A stretch of 64,000 bases of DNA, taken from Clostridium amylolyticum. Lineage in GTDB: Bacteria; Bacillota; Clostridia; Clostridiales; Clostridiaceae. Below, piece by piece: positions 7,571-17,485 of this stretch. Each line of letters begins with the position of its first letter. The stretch's first letter is position 1. The position numbers were made by a program, and so were the translations under genes. The notes beneath the pieces are model-generated. The model was not told the DNA's origin, did no database searches, and saw only the letters and a program-made list of their open reading frames with translations. Location of the stretch: NCBI RefSeq assembly GCF_900142075.1, contig NZ_FQZO01000001.1, positions 496,001 to 560,000 on the forward strand. Reading direction: 5' to 3'.

Positions 7571-8863
7571 TTATGGCTTTACAGATTCTATACCTTCTTG
7601 CATGGAAAGAGGTTTATCGATTTTAGAATCTGGTACAAAGGTTAGGATTATTCCACCTATGATAAATAGGATTATTATACTGAATACCCCATAATTTGTT
7701 TTTCCGGTGGTCATAGCCACTATACCCACAAGAAATGGTCCCATAATCGCTGCGAATTTACCGAAAATATTATAGAAGCCAAAGAACTCATTAGAGTTTT
7801 CCTTAGGTACTAACCTGCCAAAGTAAGAACGGCTCAAGGCTTGTATACCGCCTTGTGAGGTTCCCACCAACATGGCTAAAATCCAGAAATCTAAGGTGGT
7901 TTTCATAAAATAAGCATAAATACATATAAAGGTATATATTATTATTCCTACATAGAGCATTTTTTTTGTTCCTATTTTTTCAGCCAGCTTTCCATAAATT
8001 AATGCAAATGGAAAGGCAACAAATTGAGTGACTAAAAGGATGATAAGCAAATTAGTGCTGGAAACACCCAGGTCAGAACCGTAGGAAGTAGCCATTTTAA
8101 TTATGGTATCTACACCATCTATATAAAAGAAATAAGCAAGAAGGAACATAAATAGTGCTTTATGATCCTTAATATTTTTAAAAGTTTTACCTAAACGTTT
8201 AAAGCTTTTTGATACAGGATTTGGCTCTACGTCAATTCCGTAAACCTGATTTACGTTTTTAATAATGGGAATAGTGAATACTCCCCACCATATGGCGGTA
8301 AGCACAAAAGAAGTTTTACTGGCACCAGCCATAGAAAGGGGTATTATCTTATTTTGAGAAAGAATTACAATAGCCATACATACTATAAAGGGTATGGTGC
8401 TGCCTATATATCCCCAGGCAAAACCAGCTGTAGACACTTTGTCCATTCTTTCTTCAGTGGTTACATCTACTAAAAAGGAGTCGTAAAATATATTAGCTCC
8501 GGAAAAACCTATGGCAGTAAAAATATAAAATACGAGAAGTAACATCCACATATAGGGTGGAATAAAGGATAAAAATAAGGTAAATACTACACCAATGCTA
8601 AAGAAGATAGTAAAGAATCTCTTCTTAAAGCCTTTGTAGTCAGCTATAGTACCTAAAATAGGAGCTAATATAGCTAAAATTAAAGTGTAAAAAGAATTGG
8701 CATAGCCCCAATAGGCTGTAGAATTAGCCGCGGACACTCCAGACTGTTCAGCCACAGATTTAAAGTACAGTGGAAGAATAGTAGAGGTAAGAGTAAGGGT
8801 ATAAGCTGAATTAGCCCAATCGTAAAGCACCCAGCTTTTTTCTGCTTTACTAAATTTGCTCAT
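7571..8863 (-). CDS. MFS transporter of the UMF1 / Atg22-like family
   Basis: This 430-residue protein has about 12 hydrophobic segments and the family signature near the start (SWVLYDWANSAYTLT), typical of bacterial UMF1 permeases related to yeast vacuolar Atg22. A cytoplasmic loop in the middle (about residues 200-235) is basic, as usual in major facilitator proteins. The start ATG follows an AGGGGGGA site by 8 bases on the minus strand. The substrate is unknown; family members are annotated as possible nutrient or amino acid exporters without firm evidence. It is monocistronic, with convergent and divergent neighbours. Confidence 0.85.
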   Translation of the reverse strand: MSKFSKAEKSWVLYDWANSAYTLTLTSTILPLYFKSVAEQSGVSAANSTAYWGYANSFYTLILAILAPILGTIADYKGFKKRFFTIFFSIGVVFTLFLSFIPPYMWMLLLVFYIFTAIGFSGANIFYDSFLVDVTTEERMDKVSTAGFAWGYIGSTIPFIVCMAIVILSQNKIIPLSMAGASKTSFVLTAIWWGVFTIPIIKNVNQVYGIDVEPNPVSKSFKRLGKTFKNIKDHKALFMFLLAYFFYIDGVDTIIKMATSYGSDLGVSSTNLLIILLVTQFVAFPFALIYGKLAEKIGTKKMLYVGIIIYTFICIYAYFMKTTLDFWILAMLVGTSQGGIQALSRSYFGRLVPKENSNEFFGFYNIFGKFAAIMGPFLVGIVAMTTGKTNYGVFSIIILFIIGGIILTFVPDSKIDKPLSMQEGIESVKP

Positions 8864-9083
8864 AAAAATTCCCCCCTAGTTATGATTATTTTATAATGGC
8901 AGAGTAATAAAATTTACATTATAAATAATTATATCATTTATCAGTTAAGATTATATTAAGAAAATTATTAAAATATCCATTAAAATAAATATTCAAAAAA
9001 TTAGCTATATAAGTTGATATAATTATTATATAGGGAATGATAATTATAAAATAAATATATTGTAGTAGAAGGAAGTGATTAAA

Positions 9084-9608
9084 TTGAGGTATGTCATTGT
9101 GTCTAAGGTCAATGGTGAAGCAGGGGATTTCAATGATAATTTAAGGAAAGAAGTATTTAAGGCATTTAAGGCAAAGTCTTCGAAACTTCCAGCGCATTTT
9201 ACTATCAAAGCTCCTTTTGAAAGAGATAATATAGAGGATATAGAGAAGGTTCTATATGATTTTTCTAAAAGGCATAGTGCTTCTAATTATGATATTAAAA
9301 ATTATTCACATTTTGATAACCGAGTAATATATATGAAGGTTTTAATGAGCGAGGAAGGGTATAAGATCTATGATGAGCTAATAGAGGTTATATCATCCTG
9401 CAAGGACATAGAGTTTAAAAAAGGTGAAGGAAAAGATAAAATATTTCATGTCACTGTAACCTCTAAGAAAATACAAGATAAGTTTGATGAAATTTGGAAT
9501 TATGTTAATGATTATCCCTGTGAATTTCATTGTAAATTTGATAATGTTACCATTTATAAATGGGAAAATGTGACATGGAAAGTACATAAAGAATACAAAA
9601 TGATATGA
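9084..9608 (+). CDS. 2H phosphoesterase (2'-5' RNA ligase superfamily)
   Basis: The protein of about 174 residues carries two HxT motifs, HFT in the first half (AHFTIKAPF) and HVT in the second (FHVTVT). These are the paired catalytic His-Thr sets of the 2H phosphoesterase fold. Substrates in the family are cyclic or 2'-5' phosphodiester RNA ends, and this member's is unknown. The frame could open at GTG 9075, but that codon overlaps the GAAGGAAG ribosome binding site. TTG 9084, eight to nine bases downstream, is the better start and yields MRYVIVSKV. It is closed by a strong hairpin. Confidence 0.82.
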   Translation: MRYVIVSKVNGEAGDFNDNLRKEVFKAFKAKSSKLPAHFTIKAPFERDNIEDIEKVLYDFSKRHSASNYDIKNYSHFDNRVIYMKVLMSEEGYKIYDELIEVISSCKDIEFKKGEGKDKIFHVTVTSKKIQDKFDEIWNYVNDYPCEFHCKFDNVTIYKWENVTWKVHKEYKMI

Positions 9609-9613
9609 ATATA

Positions 9614-9668
9614 AAATAAAGAATAATTACTTGTGCTATGTTATGCACAAGTAATTATTCTTTATTTA
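9614..9668 (+). terminator. strong hairpin terminator after the 2H phosphoesterase gene
   Basis: A perfect 23-base stem (9614-9636 with 9645-9667) encloses an 8-base loop. Its ends are A/T-rich, so it may act in both directions. Confidence 0.75.
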
Positions 9669-9859
9669 TAAAAAGTTAAATATAAATTCATACTAAGGTG
9701 GCATTAATTTGTTATTATTTATAACAATTGGGAATACTTATATTGGAGAAATACAGATTTAAACGTAAACATATTTGAAAATTCCGTTAATAGTTGTGGG
9801 AAATTACTTATATGTTATACTGTTAACCGAAATAACTTAAGATAAATTAGGAGGAACAA

Positions 9860-11251
9860 ATGAAAAATATATTTTATAATATTACAGCTGTATTTCAAAT
9901 TTTTGTGTTTGTGCTTACAGTATATTATCTTGTAATCTCATTAGTGGGATTATATAAAAAGAAGAAACCTAAATTACATGCACCAGAAAAGAGTTTTGCC
10001 CTAATAGCTGCAGCTCATAATGAAGAGTTAGTAATTAAAAATTTAATTGATAGTCTTAATAACCTGGATTATCCTAAAGAATTATATGATATTTTTGTTA
10101 TTGCAGACAATTGCACTGACAATACTGCAAAAATTGCTACAAAATGTGGAGCAAAGGTTTTTGAAAGGGTTAACAAAGAAAACAGAGGCAAGGGATTTGC
10201 TTTAGAATGGATGTTTGCTAAGATATTTAAAATGAACAAAAAATATGATGCTATAGCTATATTTGATGCAGACAATGTAGTATCTACTAATTTTTTAAAT
10301 GAAATGAATTCTAAAATGTGTGAAGGGTATAAGGTTGTACAAGGATATATCGATAGCAAAAATCCAGATGATTCATGGATAACAGAAGCCTATTCCATAG
10401 CTTTTTGGTCAGCTAATAGAATGTTCCAAATGGGAAGAGTTAATTTAGGTTTATCAAATCAATTAGGAGGAACTGGTTTTGTTATGGCTACAGAAATCCT
10501 AAAAGAGTTAGGCTGGGGGGCAACTTGTTTAACTGAAGACTTGGAGTTTACCTGTAAATTAGTTTTAAATGGACATAAAGTTGGATGGGCTCATGAAGCT
10601 GTAGTATATGATGAAAAGCCATTAACACTAAAACAATCTTGGCATCAAAGAAAAAGATGGATGCAAGGTTTTGCTGATGTAGCTTCACGATTTTTTATGC
10701 CTCTAATAAAAAAGGCTTTATCTAAAGGTGATTTTATAGCTTTTGATTGTGCTTTATATGTTATACAGCCTTTCGTAACTTTAATGCTAGCAATATCATT
10801 AGTGTTAACCCTAATGAAAGGGACTTTATTTGATGCAGAAAGCATATTTACAGTAAATGCTTTATTCAGCAATACGGGTTGGAAGGTGTTTAGCATAATG
10901 CAGTTTTTGCTCACCCCTTTAGTAATGCTTTTAGAGGATAAGATAAATAAAAGGTTTTTTGCCTTCTTAGGAGCATATTCACTTCACATAATATTAATAG
11001 GTTATGTTATACAAAAAACACAAAATATTTTTATTATACTATTAGCCAATGGAATTTATTTAATTGTTTCCATAATATTGAGTTATTTGATTTTTGGTAA
11101 AAAACAAAGTCTTTTGTTTATTAGATATCTATTATATGGTTTTTACACACTAACATGGATTCCTATAACCATTCAAGGGATTATAAACAAAAACAACAAA
11201 GAGTGGAATCATACTAAGCATGTTAGACAAATAGGAATCTACGATGTTTAA
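9860..11251 (+). CDS. membrane glycosyltransferase, family 2
   Basis: The 463-residue protein has one N-terminal membrane helix (about residues 8-30), a GT-A catalytic domain with AAHNEE at 51-56, DAD at 136-138, TED at 225-227 and the QRKRW motif at 263-267, then four or more C-terminal membrane helices. The DxD, TED and Q(Q/R)xRW set is diagnostic of processive or semi-processive inverting synthases such as cellulose, poly-GlcNAc and hyaluronan synthases. The product made here cannot be told from sequence. It stands alone, without export or modification partners, and is followed by a terminator. A surface polysaccharide is the likely product. Confidence 0.87.
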   Translation: MKNIFYNITAVFQIFVFVLTVYYLVISLVGLYKKKKPKLHAPEKSFALIAAAHNEELVIKNLIDSLNNLDYPKELYDIFVIADNCTDNTAKIATKCGAKVFERVNKENRGKGFALEWMFAKIFKMNKKYDAIAIFDADNVVSTNFLNEMNSKMCEGYKVVQGYIDSKNPDDSWITEAYSIAFWSANRMFQMGRVNLGLSNQLGGTGFVMATEILKELGWGATCLTEDLEFTCKLVLNGHKVGWAHEAVVYDEKPLTLKQSWHQRKRWMQGFADVASRFFMPLIKKALSKGDFIAFDCALYVIQPFVTLMLAISLVLTLMKGTLFDAESIFTVNALFSNTGWKVFSIMQFLLTPLVMLLEDKINKRFFAFLGAYSLHIILIGYVIQKTQNIFIILLANGIYLIVSIILSYLIFGKKQSLLFIRYLLYGFYTLTWIPITIQGIINKNNKEWNHTKHVRQIGIYDV

Positions 11252-11280
11252 CCTAGCATAACTGCTAGGTTATTTATTTT
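11249..11280 (+). terminator. terminator after the glycosyltransferase gene
   Basis: TAACCTAGCA and TGCTAGGTTA pair around TAAC and are followed by a T-rich tract. The stop codon is part of the left arm. Confidence 0.8.
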
Positions 11281-11332
11281 TATATAATTATATGTTATAA
11301 TTTTAAAGTAAAGCTGCAATAAGAACACATGT

Positions 11333-11361
11333 TTGACAGCCTTTGGTTTAAGTATTATACT
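11333..11361 (+). promoter_or_regulatory. near-consensus sigma-A promoter upstream of mnmH
   Basis: TTGACA (11333-11338) and TATACT (11356-11361) are separated by exactly 17 bases. Initiation would fall near 11368. The transcript meets a complete intrinsic terminator at 11377-11414 almost at once, about 70 bases before the mnmH start. Confidence 0.65.
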
Positions 11362-11376
11362 AATTAATGTACATTG

Positions 11377-11414
11377 CCGTTAGAAAAGGTAATAATCTTT
11401 CTAACGGATTTTTT
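11377..11414 (+). terminator. intrinsic terminator within the mnmH leader
   Basis: CCGTTAGAAA (11377-11386) pairs with TTTCTAACGG (11398-11407), followed by a run of T. It lies between a strong promoter and mnmH, so it either ends a tiny RNA or acts as an attenuator. Confidence 0.7.
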
Positions 11415-11485
11415 AAGTTAATTAGCTTATTATATTAATAAATTGATAAAATCTGCTTAAAAAAGCAAACTACCATGGAGGACCA

Positions 11486-12529
11486 ATGTATAAAACGATA
11501 AAATACGAAGAAACTTTAAACTACAATGATTATGTACTAATAGATGTAAGAAGTCCTAAAGAGTTTTCTGAAGCTACTATTCCAGGAGCCGTTAATATAC
11601 CACTATTTTTAGATAATGAAAGAGAAATAATTGGTACAGTATACGTACAAGAAAGCGTTGAAAAGGCAAGAAGATTAGGGGTTGAGTTTGCTTCTAAAAG
11701 GCTTCCAGAGATATATGAAGATATAATGCGCTACAGCAAGAAATATGAAAAAGTTATATTCTTTTGTGCTAGAGGCGGAATGAGAAGTGGAAGTATATAT
11801 TCCCTCACCAGTGCTTTAGGTTTAAATACCATGAGGTTAAAAGGTGGGTATAAAGGGTATAGAGAATATGTAAATGTTGAACTGCCTAAAGTTAATGATA
11901 ATATAACATATATAGTGTTACATGGTAAAACTGGAATTGGAAAGTCAAAGCTCCTTTATAAGTTAAAAGATAAAGGGCTTAATATTCTAGATCTTGAAAA
12001 GGCAGCAAATCATAGAGGATCTCTTTTAGGAAGCGTAGGCATTGGTAAATGTAATAGTCAAAAGCAATTTGAATCATTAGTTTTTGAGGAGCTGCGAAAT
12101 AAAAATAGCAATTATGTGTTTGTTGAAGGGGAAAGTAAGAGAATAGGAAAGATAATAATTCCTCCATGCATATGGGACTCTATGGATAGAGGATACCATT
12201 TGTTTTTAGATACTTCATTAGAAAATAGAATTAATATTATAGTGGAAGATTATACTAAATGTAATAATGCAGAGGCAGAAATCATTGAAGCCTTAGAAGT
12301 AATGAAAAAGCATATAAGTGAAAAAAATATAACTATATACGAAAATATGGTAAGAGAGAAAAGATTTGAGGAAGCTGCTGAGGCACTTATGATAAACTAC
12401 TATGATCCTATGTATATGAATTCCATGAAAAAACATAAGTTTGAATTTAACTGTTTTTATGATAATTTAGATGAAGGTGCTGAAAAGATTTATAAGTGGT
12501 TTAATGAAGAGGTATTAAAGAATAATTAA
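11486..12529 (+). CDS. mnmH: tRNA 2-selenouridine synthase (rhodanese plus P-loop)
   Basis: The 347-residue protein combines an N-terminal rhodanese domain (DVRSPKEF near residue 20, catalytic Cys94 in FFCARGG) with a P-loop ATPase-like domain (GKTGIGKS at 147-154). This is the fixed architecture of MnmH/SelU, which exchanges sulfur for selenium at U34 of certain tRNAs using selenophosphate. Its presence implies that the host makes selenophosphate, but selD is not in this window. The start ATG follows GGAGG by 4 bases. The upstream promoter and terminator suggest control in the leader. Confidence 0.92.
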   Translation: MYKTIKYEETLNYNDYVLIDVRSPKEFSEATIPGAVNIPLFLDNEREIIGTVYVQESVEKARRLGVEFASKRLPEIYEDIMRYSKKYEKVIFFCARGGMRSGSIYSLTSALGLNTMRLKGGYKGYREYVNVELPKVNDNITYIVLHGKTGIGKSKLLYKLKDKGLNILDLEKAANHRGSLLGSVGIGKCNSQKQFESLVFEELRNKNSNYVFVEGESKRIGKIIIPPCIWDSMDRGYHLFLDTSLENRINIIVEDYTKCNNAEAEIIEALEVMKKHISEKNITIYENMVREKRFEEAAEALMINYYDPMYMNSMKKHKFEFNCFYDNLDEGAEKIYKWFNEEVLKNN

Positions 12530-12561
12530 AGATGAGGCTTTGCTTAGATTAGGAGGTAATT

Positions 12562-14514
12562 ATGGAAAATATAGAATTAACTCAAGAATATGATGTAAAT
12601 AGTTTAACCTCTCTTGAAAAATTGGAACCAGTTAGGATAAGACCGGGAATGTATATAGGTTCTACAGGTAGTAAGGGGTTACATCATTGTATATGGGAAA
12701 TATTGGATAACGCTATAGATGAGGTAACTAACGGATATGGTGATAAAGCAACAGTGGTTTTGAATAAAGATAAATCCGTAACCATAATAGATAATGGAAG
12801 AGGGATACCTACAGGAATTCATCCTATAAAAAAGAAATCTGGGGTGGAAATGGTATTTGCAGAGCTTCATACTGGAGGTAAGTTTAATAATAAGAATTAT
12901 AAAACCTCTGGTGGATTACATGGAGTAGGAGCTGCAGTGGTGAATGCTCTCTCTCAATGGTTAGAGGTAGAAGTTTATCAAAGTGGAAATATATATAAGC
13001 AAAGATTTGAGTATGCTTATGATAAATCTTTAAAGAAAAACATGCCGGGTACAGCGGTGACTAAGCTAGAAATCGTGGGTAAAACAGATAAAAACGGAAC
13101 TAAAGTTACTTTTTTACCAGATAAGCTAGTGTTTTCTTCCATTGATTTTAAATATGAAATAATAGACGAAAGGCTTCAAGAGTTAGCTTTTCAAAATAAA
13201 GGTATAACATTAGAACTTATTGACAACAGAAAAGAAGAACCCATTATAAAACAATATTACTCTGAAAATGGGCTTTTAGATTTTATTAATTATCTAAATG
13301 AGTCAAAAACTGCCCTTCATGAAGAACCTATACTTTTTCAAGGTGAAAAAACTATAGGTGGCATTGACATGTATGGAGAAGTTTGTATTCAATTTACTGA
13401 CTCCACTACAGATTATATAGCCAGCTATGTAAATAATATACCCACCACTGAATCGGGAACTCACGAAGCAGGGTTTAAGACAGGAATGACTAGAGCTTTT
13501 AAAGAGTGGGCTAAAAAGCTAAACTTGCTGAAAGACAAGGACAAGGACTTTGAAGGTGATGATATTAGAGAAGGTATGACAGCCATAGTTAGAATCAAGG
13601 TTTCAAACCCTGTATTTGAAGGTCAAACCAAAACTAAGCTAGGTAATAATGAAGCTTATACTATGATGAATGAGCTCTCTTATGTTAAACTCTGCGAATG
13701 GATAGAAGATAATAAGGAAATTGCAACTTCTATTATTAACAACGCCTTGGATGCAGCTGCAAGAAGAGAAAAAATAAAAAAAATAAATGAAGCTGAAAAG
13801 AAAAAAATAGGTAAAGGGGCAGCACCTCTTGCGGGTAAAATAGCTGTCTGTACCTTAAAAGATGCCACGTTTAATGAATTTATAGTGGTAGAGGGTGACT
13901 CTGCTGGAGGAAGTGCTAAACAAGCAAGGGACAGAAGGTTTCAAACCATAATGCCATCCAAGGGTAAAATAATGAATACTGAAAAGCAAAAATTAGAAAA
14001 TGTCCTTGCTAGTGAAGAGCTTAAGATATTTAACACTGCTATAGGTACAGGAACTTTAGACAACTATAAGGAAGAAGATTTAAAGTATAATAAAATAATA
14101 ATAATGAGCGATGCTGACGTGGATGGATATCATATTAGGACATTGTGGATGACTTATATATACAGATATATGAGACCGCTAATATCTAATGGGCATCTTT
14201 ATTTAGCACAACCACCTTTATATAAGGTATACAAGAAAAGTAAAAATGGTGAGATTTCAAAATATGCCTACAGTGATGAAGAACTAAATGCTGTAAAAAA
14301 GGAAATTGGCAAAGGCGCTCTTATACAAAGATATAAGGGACTGGGAGAGATGAATCCTGAACAACTTTGGGACACTACATTAAATCCAGAAACCAGGACC
14401 CTTTATCAAGTAACCATAGATGATGCATCTAAAGCAGAAAAAATGGTATCACTTTTAATGGGTGATGTGGTAGAGCCAAGAAAAAACTATATGTATAAGT
14501 ATGCTGAATTTTAA
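12562..14514 (+). CDS. parE: DNA topoisomerase IV subunit B (ATPase subunit)
   Basis: The 650-residue protein has the GHKL ATPase region (LEKLEPVRIRPGMYIG, ILDNAIDE, DNGRGIP, GLHGVGAAVVNAL), the transducer domain and the TOPRIM motif EGDSAGGSA at about residue 444 with SDADVDG downstream. It ends in the usual YKGLGEMNPEQLW segment. Length and the adjacent A subunit favour topoisomerase IV or a divergent second type IIA enzyme rather than the main gyrase, which normally sits near dnaA. It uses ATP to drive strand passage for decatenation. parC follows after 15 bases, so the two are co-transcribed. Confidence 0.9.
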   Translation: MENIELTQEYDVNSLTSLEKLEPVRIRPGMYIGSTGSKGLHHCIWEILDNAIDEVTNGYGDKATVVLNKDKSVTIIDNGRGIPTGIHPIKKKSGVEMVFAELHTGGKFNNKNYKTSGGLHGVGAAVVNALSQWLEVEVYQSGNIYKQRFEYAYDKSLKKNMPGTAVTKLEIVGKTDKNGTKVTFLPDKLVFSSIDFKYEIIDERLQELAFQNKGITLELIDNRKEEPIIKQYYSENGLLDFINYLNESKTALHEEPILFQGEKTIGGIDMYGEVCIQFTDSTTDYIASYVNNIPTTESGTHEAGFKTGMTRAFKEWAKKLNLLKDKDKDFEGDDIREGMTAIVRIKVSNPVFEGQTKTKLGNNEAYTMMNELSYVKLCEWIEDNKEIATSIINNALDAAARREKIKKINEAEKKKIGKGAAPLAGKIAVCTLKDATFNEFIVVEGDSAGGSAKQARDRRFQTIMPSKGKIMNTEKQKLENVLASEELKIFNTAIGTGTLDNYKEEDLKYNKIIIMSDADVDGYHIRTLWMTYIYRYMRPLISNGHLYLAQPPLYKVYKKSKNGEISKYAYSDEELNAVKKEIGKGALIQRYKGLGEMNPEQLWDTTLNPETRTLYQVTIDDASKAEKMVSLLMGDVVEPRKNYMYKYAEF

Positions 14515-14529
14515 AGGGGAGAAGAATAA

Positions 14530-17457
14530 ATGGCAAAGAAAGTTAACATTCCTAAGGACAATAATATAATTTCTATCCCTCTTGAAGAGGCAATGCCAGA
14601 CAATTACCTGCCTTATGCAGTGGAAGTAGCTAGGGAAAGGGCACTTCCTGATGTAAGAGATGGATTAAAGCCTGTACACAGAAGGATAATGTATGGAGCA
14701 TATCTTCTTAAAGCTTTTCCAGATAAACCTTATTTTAAATCTGCCAGGATAGTGGGAGATATACTAGGTAAATTCCATCCTCATGGAGATACTTCAGTAT
14801 ATGATGCTATGACGATCTTAGCTCAGAATTTTACTACCAGATATCCACTGATAGATGGACATGGAAACTGGGGATCTATTGATGGAGATGGAGCAGCTGC
14901 TATGCGTTATACAGAAGCGAGACTTGCTCCCATAGCCATGGAGATGATAAGAGATATTGAAAAAGATGTAGTGGAAATGGTGCCTAACTATTCAGATTCT
15001 GAAATGGAACCTAAGGTTTTACCTGCAAGATATCCTAATCTTTTAGTAAATGGTGCTTTTGGAATTGCTGTAGGACTTGCTACCAATATTCCTCCTCATA
15101 ATCTTCAAGAGGTGGTAGATGGCGTAATAGCTTATATGGATAATAGCGAAATAACCACTAAGGAGCTTATGCAACATATTAAGGGACCTGACCTTCCTAC
15201 AGGTGGAGTTATAATTGGAAAAAATTCATTGTTGTCGGCTTATGAAACCGGTGAAGGAAAAGTAACTTTAAGAGCAAAAGCTAAGGTGGAAGAGCTGGAA
15301 AATGGGCGATTAGGCATAGTAATTACCGAGTTCCCTTATAGAAGAAATAAAGCAAAACTTCTTCAGAATATTTCTGAAATGACTGGGGATAAAAGACATT
15401 CAAAGGCTTTAGAATCAGTAATTGATATAAGAGATGAATCTGATAGAACGGGAATAAGAGCAGTTATAGAATTTAGAAAATCTACAGATAAGGAAACCGC
15501 GGAAAAGGTTTTAAAATATCTATATAAAAGGACTGATCTTCAGTGTAATGTAAGTTTTAACATGGTAGCTTTAGCAGATGGAAAGCCTCAGACTTTAGGG
15601 TTAAAATCTATTATTATGCACTATGTAAATCATCAAAAAGATGTAATAATAAGAAGAACAAAAAAAGAGCTTCAGGAAGCAGAAAAAAGGTTTCATATAG
15701 TTGAAGGCTTTATAAAAGCCATAGATATTATGGATGAAATCATTGCAGAGATTAGGGCTTCAAAGTCTAAAAAAGATGCTTCAGATAATCTTATTTCAAA
15801 ATTTAATTTTACAGAAATTCAAGCAGCTGCTATATTAGAACTGATGCTTTATAGATTAACCGGATTAGAAATAAAAGTATTTGAAAAAGAATATAAGGAA
15901 CTACAAAAGCTTATTACAAAGCTACAAAAGATATTAAAGGATGAAAAAGAATTAATTAAGGTAATAAAAAATGAGCTGTTAGATGTAACAAGCAAGTTTA
16001 AAGATAGTAGAAGGACAGAAATTATAGAAGACGAAAGTGAAGCTAAAATTGATATAGAAGAGTTAGTGGTGGTGGAAGACATAGTTATAACCTTGTCCAA
16101 TGAGGGCTTTATTAAAAGGGTTCCTTTAAAGACTTATAATCGTTCTAATAGTGAACCAGATGCCATTGAATATAGAGAAGGAGATTATGCGAGATTTATC
16201 TTCCAATCAAACACAAGGGATTCCCTTATGTTATTTACTAATAAGGGTAATATGTATCAGATAAAGGGCAATATGGTTCCTGAATATAAATGGAAAGACA
16301 AAGGAGAAAAAGTAGATACGCTAATTAGAGGATTGGAGCTAGACCAAGAAAAAGTAGTGGCTGCATATCCTATAAGCAATATACACTCTCCTCATAATTT
16401 TATTTTTATTACTAGCAAAGGAAATATTAAAAAGACAGCTTTAGATAAGTTTGAAACCAATTATACTAAATTATCTGCTATAAGATTGAAGGATGATGAA
16501 GAGCTTATTAAAGCTGTAATGGTGGAAAGTGAAAGGGAAGAACAATTTTTATCTATAACTACTAAAAACTCTCTGGAATTTACCATAGAAGAGCCTGTCA
16601 TTGAAGCAACAGATAGAAATATAGTGCCAACTAACATCATAATGCTTCCAGCAAAGGATTATATAATAAATGTAGATTTTACCAATGAATATAAATTTGC
16701 AACCTTTACTCTAGGAATAAATAAGAAGGGGAATATCAGGATTTATGAGAGAAATAAAAAAGATGAGTATATGAAGCTTTCAGTAAGCTCAAATGATAAT
16801 ATTTTGGTATTTACTGATAGTGGAACTACATATAATCTTCCTGTAGGCATGTTTCAGAATTTAGAGGATAAGGATATTTCTTTATCCGATATTACTGACA
16901 ATTTTGATAGTTCTAAAGAAACGGTTCTAAATATACTTAAATATGATAATTATAATAATGATACCAGTATATTCTTCTTTACTAAATCGGGATTAGTAAA
17001 AAAGACTATGTTTAAAGATTTTCAGGGGAATTATTCAGAAATACAAAGCTATAAGTTTAAGAACGAAGAAGATAAATTAGTGGCCATTGAATTTGGTGCA
17101 TCAGAGAATGCTGAGCTTATAATGGTAACGGCAAAAGGCATGGCAATAAAATTTCTTGCTACTAATGTAAATCCCATGGGAAGAGTAGCATCTGGGGTTA
17201 TGGGGATAAGCCTTAAAGAAGAAGATTATGTTGTATTTGGAGCAGTAATTAACAAATCAATACCTGAAACAGGGACCTCAAAGGGCGAAATTGCAATTAC
17301 TTCTACTAGATACGGTGAAATAACTTTAACCACAAGTAGTAAAGAATCTAAAACATTAAGCATTGAGGATATAAAGCTTCAAAACCGCGCAGGAAGAGGA
17401 AATAACGCATTTTTAGTAGTGATGAATGATTATATAAAAAATGTTAAAATCAAATAA
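14530..17457 (+). CDS. parC: DNA topoisomerase IV subunit A
   Basis: The 975-residue breakage-reunion subunit has the catalytic tyrosine Tyr127 in AAAMRYTEARL, the winged-helix segment HPHGDTSVYDAM and a long C-terminal beta-pinwheel domain. The quinolone region carries Thr88 and Asp92 at the positions equivalent to E. coli GyrA Ser83 and Asp87. A canonical GyrA-box in the first blade is not evident. A related QNRAGRGNN segment lies close to the C-terminus, as in some non-gyrase paralogues. At 975 residues it is longer than typical ParC (about 800). It is paired with parE and separates linked daughter chromosomes. Confidence 0.9.
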   Translation: MAKKVNIPKDNNIISIPLEEAMPDNYLPYAVEVARERALPDVRDGLKPVHRRIMYGAYLLKAFPDKPYFKSARIVGDILGKFHPHGDTSVYDAMTILAQNFTTRYPLIDGHGNWGSIDGDGAAAMRYTEARLAPIAMEMIRDIEKDVVEMVPNYSDSEMEPKVLPARYPNLLVNGAFGIAVGLATNIPPHNLQEVVDGVIAYMDNSEITTKELMQHIKGPDLPTGGVIIGKNSLLSAYETGEGKVTLRAKAKVEELENGRLGIVITEFPYRRNKAKLLQNISEMTGDKRHSKALESVIDIRDESDRTGIRAVIEFRKSTDKETAEKVLKYLYKRTDLQCNVSFNMVALADGKPQTLGLKSIIMHYVNHQKDVIIRRTKKELQEAEKRFHIVEGFIKAIDIMDEIIAEIRASKSKKDASDNLISKFNFTEIQAAAILELMLYRLTGLEIKVFEKEYKELQKLITKLQKILKDEKELIKVIKNELLDVTSKFKDSRRTEIIEDESEAKIDIEELVVVEDIVITLSNEGFIKRVPLKTYNRSNSEPDAIEYREGDYARFIFQSNTRDSLMLFTNKGNMYQIKGNMVPEYKWKDKGEKVDTLIRGLELDQEKVVAAYPISNIHSPHNFIFITSKGNIKKTALDKFETNYTKLSAIRLKDDEELIKAVMVESEREEQFLSITTKNSLEFTIEEPVIEATDRNIVPTNIIMLPAKDYIINVDFTNEYKFATFTLGINKKGNIRIYERNKKDEYMKLSVSSNDNILVFTDSGTTYNLPVGMFQNLEDKDISLSDITDNFDSSKETVLNILKYDNYNNDTSIFFFTKSGLVKKTMFKDFQGNYSEIQSYKFKNEEDKLVAIEFGASENAELIMVTAKGMAIKFLATNVNPMGRVASGVMGISLKEEDYVVFGAVINKSIPETGTSKGEIAITSTRYGEITLTTSSKESKTLSIEDIKLQNRAGRGNNAFLVVMNDYIKNVKIK

Positions 17458-17485
17458 TAGTTTTTAAAAGCTAAGGAGTGATTAG

